This document shows positions 42,059 through 50,968 of a stretch of DNA of 64,000 bases, in pieces (within the stretch, counting starts at the first letter, position 1; every line of letters begins with the position of its first letter). Made by a program: the position numbers and the translations under genes. Below the pieces are notes generated by a model. It made no database searches and was not told where the DNA came from. It saw only the letters and a program-made list of their open reading frames with translations. Source of the DNA: Saccharospirillum salsuginis (GTDB lineage Bacteria > Pseudomonadota > Gammaproteobacteria > Pseudomonadales > Natronospirillaceae); contig NZ_BMXR01000008.1 in assembly GCF_014651855.1 (NCBI RefSeq), positions 176,198-240,197 of the forward strand. The letters are read 5' to 3'.

Positions 42059-42985
42059 ATGAAAATGAAGACACTCATCGCCGCGACAACCCTGGCGGGC
42101 TCAGCCGCCCTGGCGCAAGCCAACCAGTGCGATACCGTCCGGTTCGCCGACGTCGGCTGGACCGACATCACCGCCACCACCGCACTGACCTCCGTGGTCC
42201 TGGAAAGCATCGGCTACGACACCGAAAGCCAGCTGCTGTCCGTCCCGGTCACCTACAAATCCCTGGAAAACGGCGACATCGACGTCTTCCTGGGCAACTG
42301 GATGCCGACGATGGAAGGCGACATCGCGCCGTATCGCGAAGCCGGCACCATCGACATCCTTGGCAAGAATCTGGAAGGCGCCAAATACACCTTGGCGGTT
42401 CCCCAATACGTCCATGACGCGGGCGTCACCAGCTTCGCGGATATTGCCAAGCATGCCGACAAATTCGACCAGGAAATCTTCGGCATCGAACCGGGCAACG
42501 ACGGCAACCGTCTGATCCAATCCATGATCGACAAAGACGCCTTCGGCCTCGGTGACTTCGAAGTCGTCGAATCCTCAGAAGCCGGCATGTTGTCCCAGGT
42601 CCGTCGCGCCACGCGTGGTGACGACTGGATCGTCTTTCTGGGCTGGGAACCACACCCGATGAACGCCAACTTCGACCTGGCGTATCTGTCCGGCGGTGAC
42701 GACTACTTCGGCCCCAACTACGGCGGCGCTACGGTCTACACCAACGTTCGCAAGGATTACACCAGTGAATGCCCGAACGTCGGCCAACTGCTGAACAACC
42801 TGGAATTCACCCTGGCCATGGAAAACGAAGTGATGGCCAAGATCCTCGACGACGGTGAGCAGCCCAAAGCCGCGGCGAAAGCCTGGTTGGCCGCCAACCC
42901 GGACGTACTGGACAGCTGGCTGGACGGCGTCGACACCATCGACGGTGAATCGGCTCTGGAAAAAGCCCGCGTGGCATTGCAGTAA
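42059..42985 (+). CDS. choX: Choline-binding protein ChoX
   Basis: 308 residues from the ATG at 42059 (AGAGGA upstream). Signal peptide ends near AQA. OpuAC fold of the ChoX type: CDTVRFADVGWTDITATTAL, DVFLGNWMPTMEGDI, GWEPHPMNANFDLAYLSGG. Binds choline in the periplasm and delivers it to ChoWV. Unlike the OpuAC gene at 1.85 kb, this one has its permease and ATPase next to it. Confidence 0.92.
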   Translation: MKMKTLIAATTLAGSAALAQANQCDTVRFADVGWTDITATTALTSVVLESIGYDTESQLLSVPVTYKSLENGDIDVFLGNWMPTMEGDIAPYREAGTIDILGKNLEGAKYTLAVPQYVHDAGVTSFADIAKHADKFDQEIFGIEPGNDGNRLIQSMIDKDAFGLGDFEVVESSEAGMLSQVRRATRGDDWIVFLGWEPHPMNANFDLAYLSGGDDYFGPNYGGATVYTNVRKDYTSECPNVGQLLNNLEFTLAMENEVMAKILDDGEQPKAAAKAWLAANPDVLDSWLDGVDTIDGESALEKARVALQ

Positions 42986-43082
42986 TTCGACGCTGACAAC
43001 CTGAAGGGGGAGGGGTGGCATCGATACGATGCCGTCCGTCCCCCGGTTTGAATTCAGCGTCCCCACCGAGACTTTTGTTCCT

Positions 43083-43913
43083 ATGGAAGATTATAAAATC
43101 CCCCTGGGCCGGTCGATCGAACGTTTTTTCGACTGGCTGGTGGATGCGGGCGATTGGCTGTTCGATGGTATTTCCGTCGTGCTCGAATGGCTGATCGAAA
43201 GCACCACCGACGCACTGCTCTGGTTTCCGACCTGGGCCTTTATCATCATCGCCGTTGGCATGGTCGCCTGGTTTCGTCGCAACCACGGCCTGACGGCTTT
43301 TGCCCTGATATCCCTGCTGTTGATCTGGAACCTGGGGTATTGGGAAGACACCATTCAAACACTCGTCATGGTGGTGTATGCCACTGGCCTGTGTGTGCTG
43401 CTCGGTCTGCCCATCGGCATCATGACCGCCCATCGTCCGTGGATGTTCACCGCCATCCGGCCGGTGCTCGATTTGATGCAAACCGTGCCACCATTTGTGT
43501 ACTTGATTCCAACCTTGACCCTGTTTGGTCTGGGTGTTGTACCGGGCCTGATCGCGACCATGGTGTTCGCCATCGCCGCCCCGATTCGCCTGACGCACCT
43601 GGGCATCTCCCAGGTCCCGAAAGAGTTGGTCGAGGCGGGTCGTTCCTTTGGCTGTTCCAATCAGCAGCTGTTGTGGCGCATCGAAATTCCGGCCGCTGCC
43701 TCCAGCATTGCTGCGGGCATAACCCAGTGCATCATGCTGTCTCTGTCCATGGTGGTGATTTCCGCTCTGGTCGGAGCCGACGGCCTCGGTAAACCCGTGG
43801 TACGCGCCTTGAATACCGTCGACATCGCCCGCGGCTTTGAAGCCGGCCTGGCCATCGTCCTGTTGGCGATTCTGCTGGACCGCCTGTTCAAGAACAAACA
43901 CGAGGTGAGCTGA
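43083..43913 (+). CDS. choW: Choline ABC permease ChoW
   Basis: 276 residues from the ATG at 43083; an ATG at 43029 (294 residues) is possible because a GGGGGAGGGG lies before it. About six membrane segments, with the QTVPPFVYLIPTLTLFGLG and RSFGCSNQQLLWRIEIPAA coupling region of the ProW/ChoW family. Ends right before choV. Confidence 0.9.
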   Translation: MEDYKIPLGRSIERFFDWLVDAGDWLFDGISVVLEWLIESTTDALLWFPTWAFIIIAVGMVAWFRRNHGLTAFALISLLLIWNLGYWEDTIQTLVMVVYATGLCVLLGLPIGIMTAHRPWMFTAIRPVLDLMQTVPPFVYLIPTLTLFGLGVVPGLIATMVFAIAAPIRLTHLGISQVPKELVEAGRSFGCSNQQLLWRIEIPAAASSIAAGITQCIMLSLSMVVISALVGADGLGKPVVRALNTVDIARGFEAGLAIVLLAILLDRLFKNKHEVS

Positions 43914-45071
43914 ATGATCGAATTCAAGAACGTCGACCTGGTCTTCGGTAAAAAAACCGATCGGGCCCTGCCCTTGCTGGACCAGGGGTACGATCGCGAA
44001 CGCCTCCTCGATGAAACCGGCCTGGTACTCGGCGTGCGAGACGCCAATCTGAAGGTCAACAAAGGCGAAATCTGTGTTCTGATGGGGTTGTCCGGTTCGG
44101 GCAAATCCAGTCTGATCCGGTGCGTGAACGGTTTGAACGATGTCACGCGCGGCGAGGTGCTGATTGAACACCACGGCGAAACACTGGACTTCTTCAAGGC
44201 GGACGCGGAGACCCAACGCGAGATCCGCATGAAACGGATTTCCATGGTATTCCAGCGCTTCGCCTTGATGCCGTGGCTGACCGTCGCCGAAAACGTCGCC
44301 TTTGCGCTGGACGTACAAAAACTGCCGAAAGATGAGATCGAGCGGCGGGTGAGCGAACAGTTGGCCATTGTCGGGCTGACCGAATGGCGCGACCACAAGC
44401 CCAGTGCCCTGTCCGGTGGCATGCAGCAACGCGTCGGCTTGGCCCGGGCGTTGGCGACCGAGTCCGACATTCTGTTGATGGACGAACCGTTTTCGGCACT
44501 GGATCCTTTGATCCGTCAGCAATTGCAGGAAGAGCTGCTGCAGCTGCAGGAAAAACTGCAGAAGACCATTATTTTTGTCAGCCACGATCTGGACGAAGCC
44601 CTGAAGCTCGGCAACACCATCGCCATCATGAAGGATGGCTGCATTGTCCAGCAGGGCAAACCCCAGGACATCGTGCTGCGTCCGGCCACGGACTACGTCA
44701 AGGACTTCGTCGCCCATACCAACCCGTTGCATGTACTGCGCTGCGGCGATATCGCCCAACCGCTCACCGACCACCCGCAACGCGACGGGCGTTATTGCAT
44801 CGACGAAAAACAGGACTGCTGGTATGACGCGGCCGGGCAGCAGCTGTATCAGGGTAGCCAGGCGGTCGCTTTGCAGCGCTGGCAGACCGGCGAGTCGATG
44901 GATGCCTTGCACGCCCAGCCAACGCTGGTGGACGCGGGGTGCACCTTCAAGGATGCCCTGGAAATACGATATCGCACCGGGTACGCGGTACTGGTCACCG
45001 ATGGGGCGGGTGAGACCCGGGTCATTGGCGATCGGGAACTGTACCGAGGGCTGCTCGGGCAGGCCGCCTGA
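43914..45071 (+). CDS. choV: Choline ABC ATPase ChoV
   Basis: 385 residues. ATPase domain (1-260) with GLSGSGKSSLIR, LSGGMQQRVGLARAL, and ILLMDEPFSALDPL. The C-terminal ~120 residues are a CBS-like regulatory region (ALHAQPTLVDAGCTFKDAL, RVIGDRELYRGLL), as in ProV/OpuAA proteins that sense ionic strength. The ATG follows the choW stop directly. Confidence 0.93.
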   Translation: MIEFKNVDLVFGKKTDRALPLLDQGYDRERLLDETGLVLGVRDANLKVNKGEICVLMGLSGSGKSSLIRCVNGLNDVTRGEVLIEHHGETLDFFKADAETQREIRMKRISMVFQRFALMPWLTVAENVAFALDVQKLPKDEIERRVSEQLAIVGLTEWRDHKPSALSGGMQQRVGLARALATESDILLMDEPFSALDPLIRQQLQEELLQLQEKLQKTIIFVSHDLDEALKLGNTIAIMKDGCIVQQGKPQDIVLRPATDYVKDFVAHTNPLHVLRCGDIAQPLTDHPQRDGRYCIDEKQDCWYDAAGQQLYQGSQAVALQRWQTGESMDALHAQPTLVDAGCTFKDALEIRYRTGYAVLVTDGAGETRVIGDRELYRGLLGQAA

Positions 45072-45078
45072 GTGTGTG

Positions 45079-45107
45079 TTGGGTTACGCGCGTTCGCGCT
45101 AACCCAA
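45079..45107. repeat. Short family C hairpin C3
   Basis: TTGGGTTACGCGC-GTTC-GCGCTAACCCAA, a compact hairpin 8 nt after the choV stop. Sequence relative of the family C arms; it may serve as the choXWV terminator. Confidence 0.65.
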
Positions 45108-45210
45108 CCTGCATCATCGATGCCACTGTACGTGCTGGCGTTCCGCTTCCGTACCAGAGCACTACCCACTTCTCCTTTCCGTCGGCAGAATGCTGGCGCC
45201 ATCCGTATTA

Positions 45211-45222
45211 AGACCATGGTCT
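45211..45222. promoter_or_regulatory. Palindrome upstream of 45306 gene
   Basis: AGACCATGGTCT, a perfect 12-bp palindrome inside TATTA...TAATA. Operator-like, with the regulator unknown. Confidence 0.4.
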
Positions 45223-45232
45223 AATAGATCTC

Positions 45233-45258
45233 GATTCAAGAAACCGTCATCTTGAATC
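45233..45258. promoter_or_regulatory. Inverted repeat upstream of 45306 gene
   Basis: GATTCAAGA-N8-TCTTGAATC, perfect 9-bp arms, ending 47 bp before the ATG. Could be an operator or a leader hairpin. Confidence 0.45.
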
Positions 45259-45305
45259 ATGGCTCAAACCCCTTCCACAACGACAAAAAGATCGGGGGAC
45301 GCATT

Positions 45306-45851
45306 ATGAATCTGTGGTGGCTCGTCACGTCCAGTGTCTATTGCAGTTATTCCGAACTCAAGCAGCGCCGCTGTCTCGCGCTGGGCTGGCGTGAGATCGG
45401 CGATCTGGAGCGCTACATCAAGGAAAAGAAAGGTTGGGAACGCCAGTTCAAAACCTTTGTGCAACTCAAGGGCAACATCGCCTACCCGCGCGATAAACGC
45501 TGGACCGAGGAGGACAGCGCTCTCACCGGCGTACCCACGATTTTCTGGAATCTGCTGCAGATCCGGGAAGGGGATTATGTCGCCGTTATCGAAACCGGCA
45601 ACCAACTGACTCTGGGCAGCATCGAAGTGCGCGGCGTGGGCCGTGTCACGCAGGATGCCATGCGCAGTTATCACTTCAACGAGGAATTCCACCACGCCCA
45701 CGAAGTCTGTGCCGGGCTGGAGTGGAAAGACTGGGATCTGGCGCACTACGGTGAGCTGGATAAACCGAGTCGGTCATTCAAGGCCTTGTTGCAGGATAAC
45801 GATCAGTTGGACAAGGTGGATGAAGCCTGGGGGGCGATAACAGCGGAGTAG
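45306..45851 (+). CDS. Hypothetical protein with EVE/PUA-like core
   Basis: 181 residues from the ATG at 45306 (GGGGGA upstream). Starts MNLWWLVTSSVYCSYSELKQRR. Middle region VPTIFWNLLQIREGDYVAVIETGNQ followed by GSIEVRGVGRVT has the pattern of EVE/PUA-type domains. Function not recognised. Two dyads lie in its leader. Its TAG stop (45849-45851) is shared with element A3. Confidence 0.65.
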   Translation: MNLWWLVTSSVYCSYSELKQRRCLALGWREIGDLERYIKEKKGWERQFKTFVQLKGNIAYPRDKRWTEEDSALTGVPTIFWNLLQIREGDYVAVIETGNQLTLGSIEVRGVGRVTQDAMRSYHFNEEFHHAHEVCAGLEWKDWDLAHYGELDKPSRSFKALLQDNDQLDKVDEAWGAITAE

Positions 45852-45958
45852 GGCAGAAGAGCGAAGCGATATCTGCCATGGGAATTTGATTTGGCTCAAA
45901 TCTGGTATTTTGCCATCGGTTTAGTATCGGCAGATATCGCTCCGCTCTTCTGCCCTAC
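45848..45958. repeat. Palindromic element A3
   Basis: Family A: GTAGGGCAGAAGAGCGAAGC at the left, GCTCTTCTGCCCTAC at the right, inner arms GATATCTGCC and GGCAGATATC. The GTAG holds the stop codon of the upstream gene. Confidence 0.9.
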
Positions 45959-45978
45959 AACTCAATATTCGCCATGCA

Positions 45979-46428
45979 TCAAGACTCCACCAACTGCCGA
46001 TACAACAACTCCGACAACGCCTTCAATTCCAGCGCCTGCTCGGCGGTCATTTCCGTCTGGCACATCAGTCCCTCCGGTACATTCGCCGCTTCCTCCCGCC
46101 GCTGCCAGCCCGTTTCCGTCACCCGAATCAACCGCTGGCGTTTGTCCCCGTCCGATTTCACCAACTGAATCAATTCCTTCTGTTCCAGTCGTTTCAGGAT
46201 CGGCGTCAGGGTGCCGGAGTCGAACCGGGTGGTTTCCACCAGCCGTTTGATCGGCACCTCATCTTCCTCCCACAACGCCAGCATCACCAGATACTGCGGA
46301 TAGGTCAGGTCCAGCGGGTCGAGCAGGGGGCGGTAAGCACGGACCAGGGCGTTGGTGGCCGAATACAGCGAATGACAAATCTGATTCGTCAGCTTCAATT
46401 GGGGGTAGTCGGCGTGTTTGGCGGACAA
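45979..46428 (-). CDS. ohrR: OhrR peroxide-sensing repressor with TTG start
   Basis: 149 residues from a TTG at 46428 with GGAGTT close upstream. MarR fold with LDPLDLTYPQYLVMLALWE, FDSGTLTPILKRLEQKELI and KRQRLIRVTETG. Reactive Cys18 (NQICHSLYSA) matches the peroxidatic Cys of OhrR, with a second Cys (GLMCQ) as in two-Cys OhrR. Senses organic hydroperoxides. No ohr gene is adjacent; instead it faces a DUF1499 and a disulfide-reductase gene. Confidence 0.9.
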   Translation of the reverse strand: MSAKHADYPQLKLTNQICHSLYSATNALVRAYRPLLDPLDLTYPQYLVMLALWEEDEVPIKRLVETTRFDSGTLTPILKRLEQKELIQLVKSDGDKRQRLIRVTETGWQRREEAANVPEGLMCQTEMTAEQALELKALSELLYRQLVES

Positions 46429-46463
46429 GTCGAACTCCTGCGGATGTGATTAATGTAACTATT

Positions 46464-46473
46464 TTGCGCGCAA
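46464..46473. promoter_or_regulatory. OhrR operator, proximal
   Basis: TTGCGCGCAA, a perfect palindrome 36 bp upstream of the ohrR start. Matches known OhrR boxes in style. Confidence 0.6.
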
Positions 46474-46506
46474 GGTATTGACCGGTCAAGGTGCTAGGGA
46501 TAAAGT

Positions 46507-46518
46507 CTTGCGCACAAG
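46507..46518. promoter_or_regulatory. OhrR operator, distal
   Basis: CTTGCGCACAAG, an imperfect palindrome 47 bp before the DUF1499 gene. Similar half-sites to the proximal box, so both transcripts may be OhrR-controlled. Confidence 0.55.
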
Positions 46519-46564
46519 ATATATTTCAAAACCTTTTAGATAGACCCCATCAAGGAGACTGCAG

Positions 46565-47026
46565 ATGAAAATCGTACTGATCATTTTGGCGTTGCTGATC
46601 GTGGTGAACGTCGTTCGCATCGTGGTACAGAACACCCGTGCGCCGGAACTCGGCCATGAAAACGGCATTCTCAAGCCGCTGAGCAAGAAACCCAATGCCG
46701 TGTCCACCCAGGCGGAAGACGTGGAAAAACGCGTTGCTCCCTGGCCGTTCAAGGACAGTCTGGAAGCCACGGTAAGCGCCATTGAATCGGCCGTTAGCCA
46801 GTATGGCGGCGCCGAGCTGAAGACGCGCGACGACAACTATCTCTACTACGTGTTCACCACGCCCACCATGCACTTTCACGACGACGTCGAGTTCTATCTG
46901 AACGAGGAAGACCGGACTGTGCAGTTTCGCAGCGCCAGCCGTGCCGGTTATTCCGATATGGGGCTGAATCGCAAGCGGTATGACGCGTTGAAGGAACTTT
47001 ACGACCAGGTCGCTGTCGAACAGTGA
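46565..47026 (+). CDS. DUF1499-domain membrane-anchored protein
   Basis: 153 residues. One N-terminal membrane segment (2-23), then a DUF1499 domain with RVAPWPFKDSLEATVSAIESAVSQYGGAELKT, DDNYLYYVFTTPTMHFHDDVEFYL and VQFRSASRAGYSDMGLNRKRYDAL. Function unknown; the domain is a predicted lipid- or membrane-linked fold. Followed 20 nt later by the reductase gene and preceded by OhrR boxes, suggesting a hydroperoxide-response operon (inference). Confidence 0.85.
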   Translation: MKIVLIILALLIVVNVVRIVVQNTRAPELGHENGILKPLSKKPNAVSTQAEDVEKRVAPWPFKDSLEATVSAIESAVSQYGGAELKTRDDNYLYYVFTTPTMHFHDDVEFYLNEEDRTVQFRSASRAGYSDMGLNRKRYDALKELYDQVAVEQ

Positions 47027-47046
47027 GCGCTTTGCGAGGAGACAGC

Positions 47047-48465
47047 ATGAAAACCTACGATCTGATCGTCATCGGTTCCGGGGCCGGCGGCTTGACCGCC
47101 GCCTTTACCGCGCTCGGTTTCGGCAAGAAGGTGTTGGTGGTCGAAAAGGACCGGCCCGGCGGTGAATGCACCTGGTCCGGCTGTGTGCCGAGCAAGGCAC
47201 TGATCAACCGCGCCAAGGCGGTTCATACCGCGCGTCAGTTCGCCGACATCCAACCGGATACGGCGTCGATCCTGGCCGAGGTTCGCGAGGTGAGCGAGTC
47301 GGTCTACGAAGAAGAAACACCGGAGGTGATCGAGAAAGCCGGTGCGGATTACGTCAACGGCTATGCCCGGTTTACCGATGCCCACACCATCGATGTTGAC
47401 GGCCAGGCCTTCCGGGGCAGGAAGTTTATGCTGGCTACAGGCAGTTCGCCCATGGTTCCGCCCATTCCGGGGCTGGATACGGTGGATTATCTGACCAATG
47501 AAAACGTCTTCCAGCAGGAGCGACTGCCGGGTTCGATCATCGTGCTGGGCGGTGGCGCCATTGGCATGGAACTGGCCCAGGCCATGAACCGGCTCGGGAC
47601 CGAGGTCACGGTCGTTGAGATGATGCCGGAGATCCTCTCCCGCGAGGAGCCGGAGTTCGCGCAGCTGATACGCGAGAAACTGGCGGCGGAGGGTGTTCGT
47701 TTCGAGCTGGGCACCAAGGCCGTAGGGGTCGAACGGACCGATGCGGGCGTAGTGCTAAAAACCGACCGGGATGGCGAATCCGGCGCGTTGAACGCCGAGC
47801 GAATCCTGTTGGCGCTGGGCCGGTCGGCCAATGCCGGTGGCATGGGGCTCGAAGCCATTAATGTAAAGATTGAGAAAGGCCTTGTCGTCAATAAACATTT
47901 ACAGACCACCCGGAAACACATCTACGCCTGCGGTGATGTGGCCGGTCCGTACCTGTTGAGCCACATGGCGAATTACCAGGGCAAGATCGCGGCGATGAAT
48001 GCGATTCTGCCGATCAAGCGATCCGTGAACTATACTGATGTTGCTTGGTCCACATTCACCGATCCGGAGTTCGCACGGGCCGGTCTGACCGAGCAGGAGG
48101 CCCGCGATCAGCATGGTGACGCCATTCGCGTTTACCAGTACGACTTTGCCAAGCTGGATCGCGCCAAGACCAAGAGCGGGGATATGGGACGTATCAAGTT
48201 GATCACCCGCCGAAACGGTAAGGTCTTGGGAGCGCACATTATCGGTGAACGAGCCGGTGAATTGATTGCAGAGGTTCAGGTGATGAAGACGTTGAATCTG
48301 AATTTCGCGAAGTTGCAAGGGGTGATACACCCTTACCCAACCTATGCGGACAGTCTGCGCCAAATTTCTCAGCAGGTGTTGTTGGATAACATTTTTCAGC
48401 ATCCATTGGTGAGGTTTGTACGTAATTTAACCAAGAGATCTGAGCCAGAGGCGTCGAAGGCCTAG
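47047..48465 (+). CDS. FAD-dependent pyridine nucleotide-disulfide oxidoreductase
   Basis: 472 residues from the ATG at 47047 (GAGGAGA upstream). FAD site LIVIGSGAGGLTAAF, redox pair Cys41/Cys46 in GGECTWSGCVPSKAL, NAD site VLGGGAIGMELAQAM, second FAD block IYACGDVAGPYLLSHMA. The C-terminal HPYPTYADSL keeps the catalytic His but has Asp where the usual dyad Glu sits. MerA/dihydrolipoamide dehydrogenase relative of unknown substrate. Ends in a long basic tail. Confidence 0.88.
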   Translation: MKTYDLIVIGSGAGGLTAAFTALGFGKKVLVVEKDRPGGECTWSGCVPSKALINRAKAVHTARQFADIQPDTASILAEVREVSESVYEEETPEVIEKAGADYVNGYARFTDAHTIDVDGQAFRGRKFMLATGSSPMVPPIPGLDTVDYLTNENVFQQERLPGSIIVLGGGAIGMELAQAMNRLGTEVTVVEMMPEILSREEPEFAQLIREKLAAEGVRFELGTKAVGVERTDAGVVLKTDRDGESGALNAERILLALGRSANAGGMGLEAINVKIEKGLVVNKHLQTTRKHIYACGDVAGPYLLSHMANYQGKIAAMNAILPIKRSVNYTDVAWSTFTDPEFARAGLTEQEARDQHGDAIRVYQYDFAKLDRAKTKSGDMGRIKLITRRNGKVLGAHIIGERAGELIAEVQVMKTLNLNFAKLQGVIHPYPTYADSLRQISQQVLLDNIFQHPLVRFVRNLTKRSEPEASKA

Positions 48466-48506
48466 GCGGAGCATGGAGCTCCGGCTTCACGCTGTTTTGG
48501 CTCAAC

Positions 48507-48542
48507 GCCCGCGTTTCCTCCCCTTTTCGCGGGCTTTTTTTT
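48507..48542 (+). terminator. Rho-independent terminator after the reductase gene
   Basis: GCCCGCG/CGCGGGC stem with a 14-nt loop and eight T residues. 41 nt past the stop, ending the DUF1499-reductase transcript. Confidence 0.9.
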
Positions 48543-48565
48543 GCCTGATGGTTGGGGAACCCGTA

Positions 48566-48674
48566 CCCGCTGGCCGGTTAGGATATCCGGGGTCGCTGCA
48601 AGTACATCCATGTAAGCTCGGCGGCAGCCATCCATGGCTGCCGACGTCCCCGGATACCCTAACCGGCCAGCGGG
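48566..48674. repeat. Palindromic element D4
   Basis: Family D: CCCGCTGGCCGGTTAGGATA at the left, TACCCTAACCGGCCAGCGGG at the right, inner GGCAGCCATCCATGGCTGCC. Between the terminator and the LysR gene. Confidence 0.85.
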
Positions 48675-48766
48675 CACTAGCTTGCCGTGCCACATTCAAG
48701 CATCCTCCCACTCACCATTTGCCTCCCCTTGAAAAACACCAGTACCCGGAACCCGGGCGCATTCGG

Positions 48767-49735
48767 CTAGTACAAACCGGGCTCTTCAGCCTCGGGGTTG
48801 AGTAAACCACTGCTTAAAGCCTGCTGGCGTATCCATTGTCGCAATATCCGAATCCCGGGCTCCTGCCGTCGACTGGTCTTGTAGGCGAAGTAGAAACAGT
48901 CGCCCGTGACCAGGGTGTGGCAGGGCAAGCGCACGAGGTCGGGGTCTTCGTGGACGGCGTACATGTAGTCGTTGGTCAGTGCCAGGCCCTGGTGGTGTCG
49001 TGCGGCTTCGAGGGCGAGCAGCATGTGGCTGAAGTTCTGGATGCGGGCGTTGGCCGGGAGGGGGATGTCCATGGCGTCGAACCAGCGGCGCCAGTCGTCG
49101 CGGTGTTCGCCGAAGATGTGGTAGGTGGAGAGTAACGGGCAGCGCAGCAGCAGTTTGGGGTCCAGTCGGTCGGGTTCGGGGGTGTCGATCAGGCCTTCCT
49201 GCATGAGTTCGGTGCTCAGTTGCTGCCAGTAATTGCGGCTACAGATGACGAACAGGCGTTCGCGGTAGATCAGGTCGCAGGTGAAGCCCCGTCGGTCGTT
49301 GTGCAGGGAGATGAAGCAATCCGCCACGCGGTCGGAGAGGTGGGGGGATTCGTTCATCATCTCGAGGGTCAAGTCCACTTCCGGATGTTGGCGTTGCAGG
49401 CTGGGGAGTCTGGGAATCAGCCAACGTACGGCGAACGAGCTGAACAGGGCCATGCGTACTTGTCGGTCGACTTTGCCTTGCACCTGTTCGCTGGCGCGTT
49501 CGATCTGGAATAGGGCCGAGCTGATGGAGTCCAGGTAGTGCCGTCCGTCTTCGGTGAGCGACAGGTACCGACCCTGGCGGGTGAACAGATCTTCGCCCAG
49601 GTAGGCCTCGAGTTGATGAATCTGGTGGCTGACCGCGCTCTGACTCACGTTCAGTTCATCCGCCGCTTTGGAGAAGCTGTTCAGTCGCGCGACGGCCTCG
49701 AAGAAGGGGAGGGCTTTGAGCGGTGGTAATTTCAT
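48767..49735 (-). CDS. LysR-family regulator, GcvA-like
   Basis: 322 residues. N-terminal winged helix with LKALPFFEAVARLNSFSKAA and VSQSAVSHQIHQLEAYLGEDLF, the opening pattern of GcvA-type LysR proteins. Effector domain about 92-300. Divergent from the EamA exporter at 49943, the usual position of its target gene. Confidence 0.88.
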   Translation of the reverse strand: MKLPPLKALPFFEAVARLNSFSKAADELNVSQSAVSHQIHQLEAYLGEDLFTRQGRYLSLTEDGRHYLDSISSALFQIERASEQVQGKVDRQVRMALFSSFAVRWLIPRLPSLQRQHPEVDLTLEMMNESPHLSDRVADCFISLHNDRRGFTCDLIYRERLFVICSRNYWQQLSTELMQEGLIDTPEPDRLDPKLLLRCPLLSTYHIFGEHRDDWRRWFDAMDIPLPANARIQNFSHMLLALEAARHHQGLALTNDYMYAVHEDPDLVRLPCHTLVTGDCFYFAYKTSRRQEPGIRILRQWIRQQALSSGLLNPEAEEPGLY

Positions 49736-49862
49736 CTTTATACCGTTATCTGTCGTCGAGGGTTAGCGGTGGTTCGTCTTGACTCGGAGTCTTGGCACAG
49801 CGAATGAAACGGTACCGCCAAGCCGGTTCTGATCATGGTATCTAAAAAACTAATACTAAAGT

Positions 49863-49878
49863 GAAAATATCATTTTTC
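49863..49878. promoter_or_regulatory. LysR-type site candidate
   Basis: GAAAA-N6-TTTTC in the 207-bp gap between the LysR and EamA starts. Weak and AT-rich, but the only dyad seen there. Confidence 0.35.
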
Positions 49879-49942
49879 CAAATAGTGGGGTGTCCCTAGA
49901 CTGTCGGCATTAGGTTATTCATCTGGGAGAAAAGGAGGGGTT

Positions 49943-50833
49943 ATGTCCGGCAAGACGGTTAACAGTGCCATCTTATTGTTGGTGATCGGCAATGCCTTGG
50001 CTTTGATCTCCGATGCCATTATTAAACTGCAGGGCGCTGATGTTCCTGTTTTCCAGTTCGTGTTCATCCGGACCCTCTGCACTCTGGTTTTGTTGCTGCC
50101 GCTGAGCGCGATGATCGACCGGGGAAATCTCTTCGCCGGTGGTCGGGTGCATCTGTTGCGGGCTCACATCAGTCTGGCGGGTATTTCTTGCATGGTCGTG
50201 GCTCTGAACACCTTGCCGCTGGCTACGGCCAACGCCCTGTTTTATGCCGCGCCCATTCTGGTGATGGTGATCGCGGTGCTCGTGTTCCGGGAAAACCTGA
50301 CGCCGTTGAGCCTGTTGGCCGTGGTCAGCGGTTTCGCGGGCATTATTTTGATTTTGCGGCCGGTGGCTTTGAATTGGGCCAGCCTCAGCGCGATTGGGGT
50401 GGCTTTTTCTCTGGCAATCAACATCGTCCTGATCCGTAAGTTGCCGGGTCGGCAGTCCATGGTGCATACCCTGGTGCTGACCCATCTGTACATGCTGCCG
50501 GCCGCTTTTTTATTGACCCTGTGGGAAGGCAAGGCGTTTGAATGGTCCGTTGTCATTCACGCTTTCGGCTCCGCCTTCTTCATTCTCTGCTACAACGTGA
50601 CTGTTCTGATGGCCTATCGCTGGGTTGCCGCGAACCAGGTAACCAGTGCCGAGTACACCGGCTTGTTGTGGGCGATTATTGGGGGCTGGGTGTTCTTCGG
50701 TGAGGTGCCGGATATGTGGTTCATCATCGGTTCGACGATGATTGTGGCGCCGTTGATCTTGATTGGGCTGGCCGAGCGTAAGCGGAAACGGGTGTTGCGG
50801 CAGGAACCGGCCAGCGTGGCTGTGGCCGAGTAG
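49943..50833 (+). CDS. EamA/DMT-family transporter
   Basis: 296 residues with ten membrane helices in two EamA repeats. AAAGGAGGGG precedes the start. Residues VFQFVFIRTLCTLVLLLPL and ANALFYAAPILVMVIAVLVF are typical. The adjacent LysR suggests regulated metabolite export. The gene ends VAVAE-TAG, and that TAG is the first bases of element C2. Confidence 0.9.
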   Translation: MSGKTVNSAILLLVIGNALALISDAIIKLQGADVPVFQFVFIRTLCTLVLLLPLSAMIDRGNLFAGGRVHLLRAHISLAGISCMVVALNTLPLATANALFYAAPILVMVIAVLVFRENLTPLSLLAVVSGFAGIILILRPVALNWASLSAIGVAFSLAINIVLIRKLPGRQSMVHTLVLTHLYMLPAAFLLTLWEGKAFEWSVVIHAFGSAFFILCYNVTVLMAYRWVAANQVTSAEYTGLLWAIIGGWVFFGEVPDMWFIIGSTMIVAPLILIGLAERKRKRVLRQEPASVAVAE

Positions 50834-50956
50834 GTTGGATCGGTCCGACGGGTCGGTAGCCCGAAGGGCGTAATCCAACATCATCTCGGTGGCAATGAGT
50901 TGTCCTGTGGCAACGTCATATTTGTTGGATTACGCCACTAGGCTAATCCAACCTAC
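50830..50956. repeat. Palindromic element C2
   Basis: Family C: GTAGGTTGGATCGG at the left (overlapping the EamA stop), CTAATCCAACCTAC at the right, inner CGAAGGGCGTAATCCAACA. Confidence 0.85.
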
Positions 50957-50968
50957 CCAGACGACCTC

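Noticed and set aside
42807..44912. 701-codon open frame on the minus strand
   Set aside because: Antisense shadow of choX-choW-choV, which have intact family motifs and ribosome sites.
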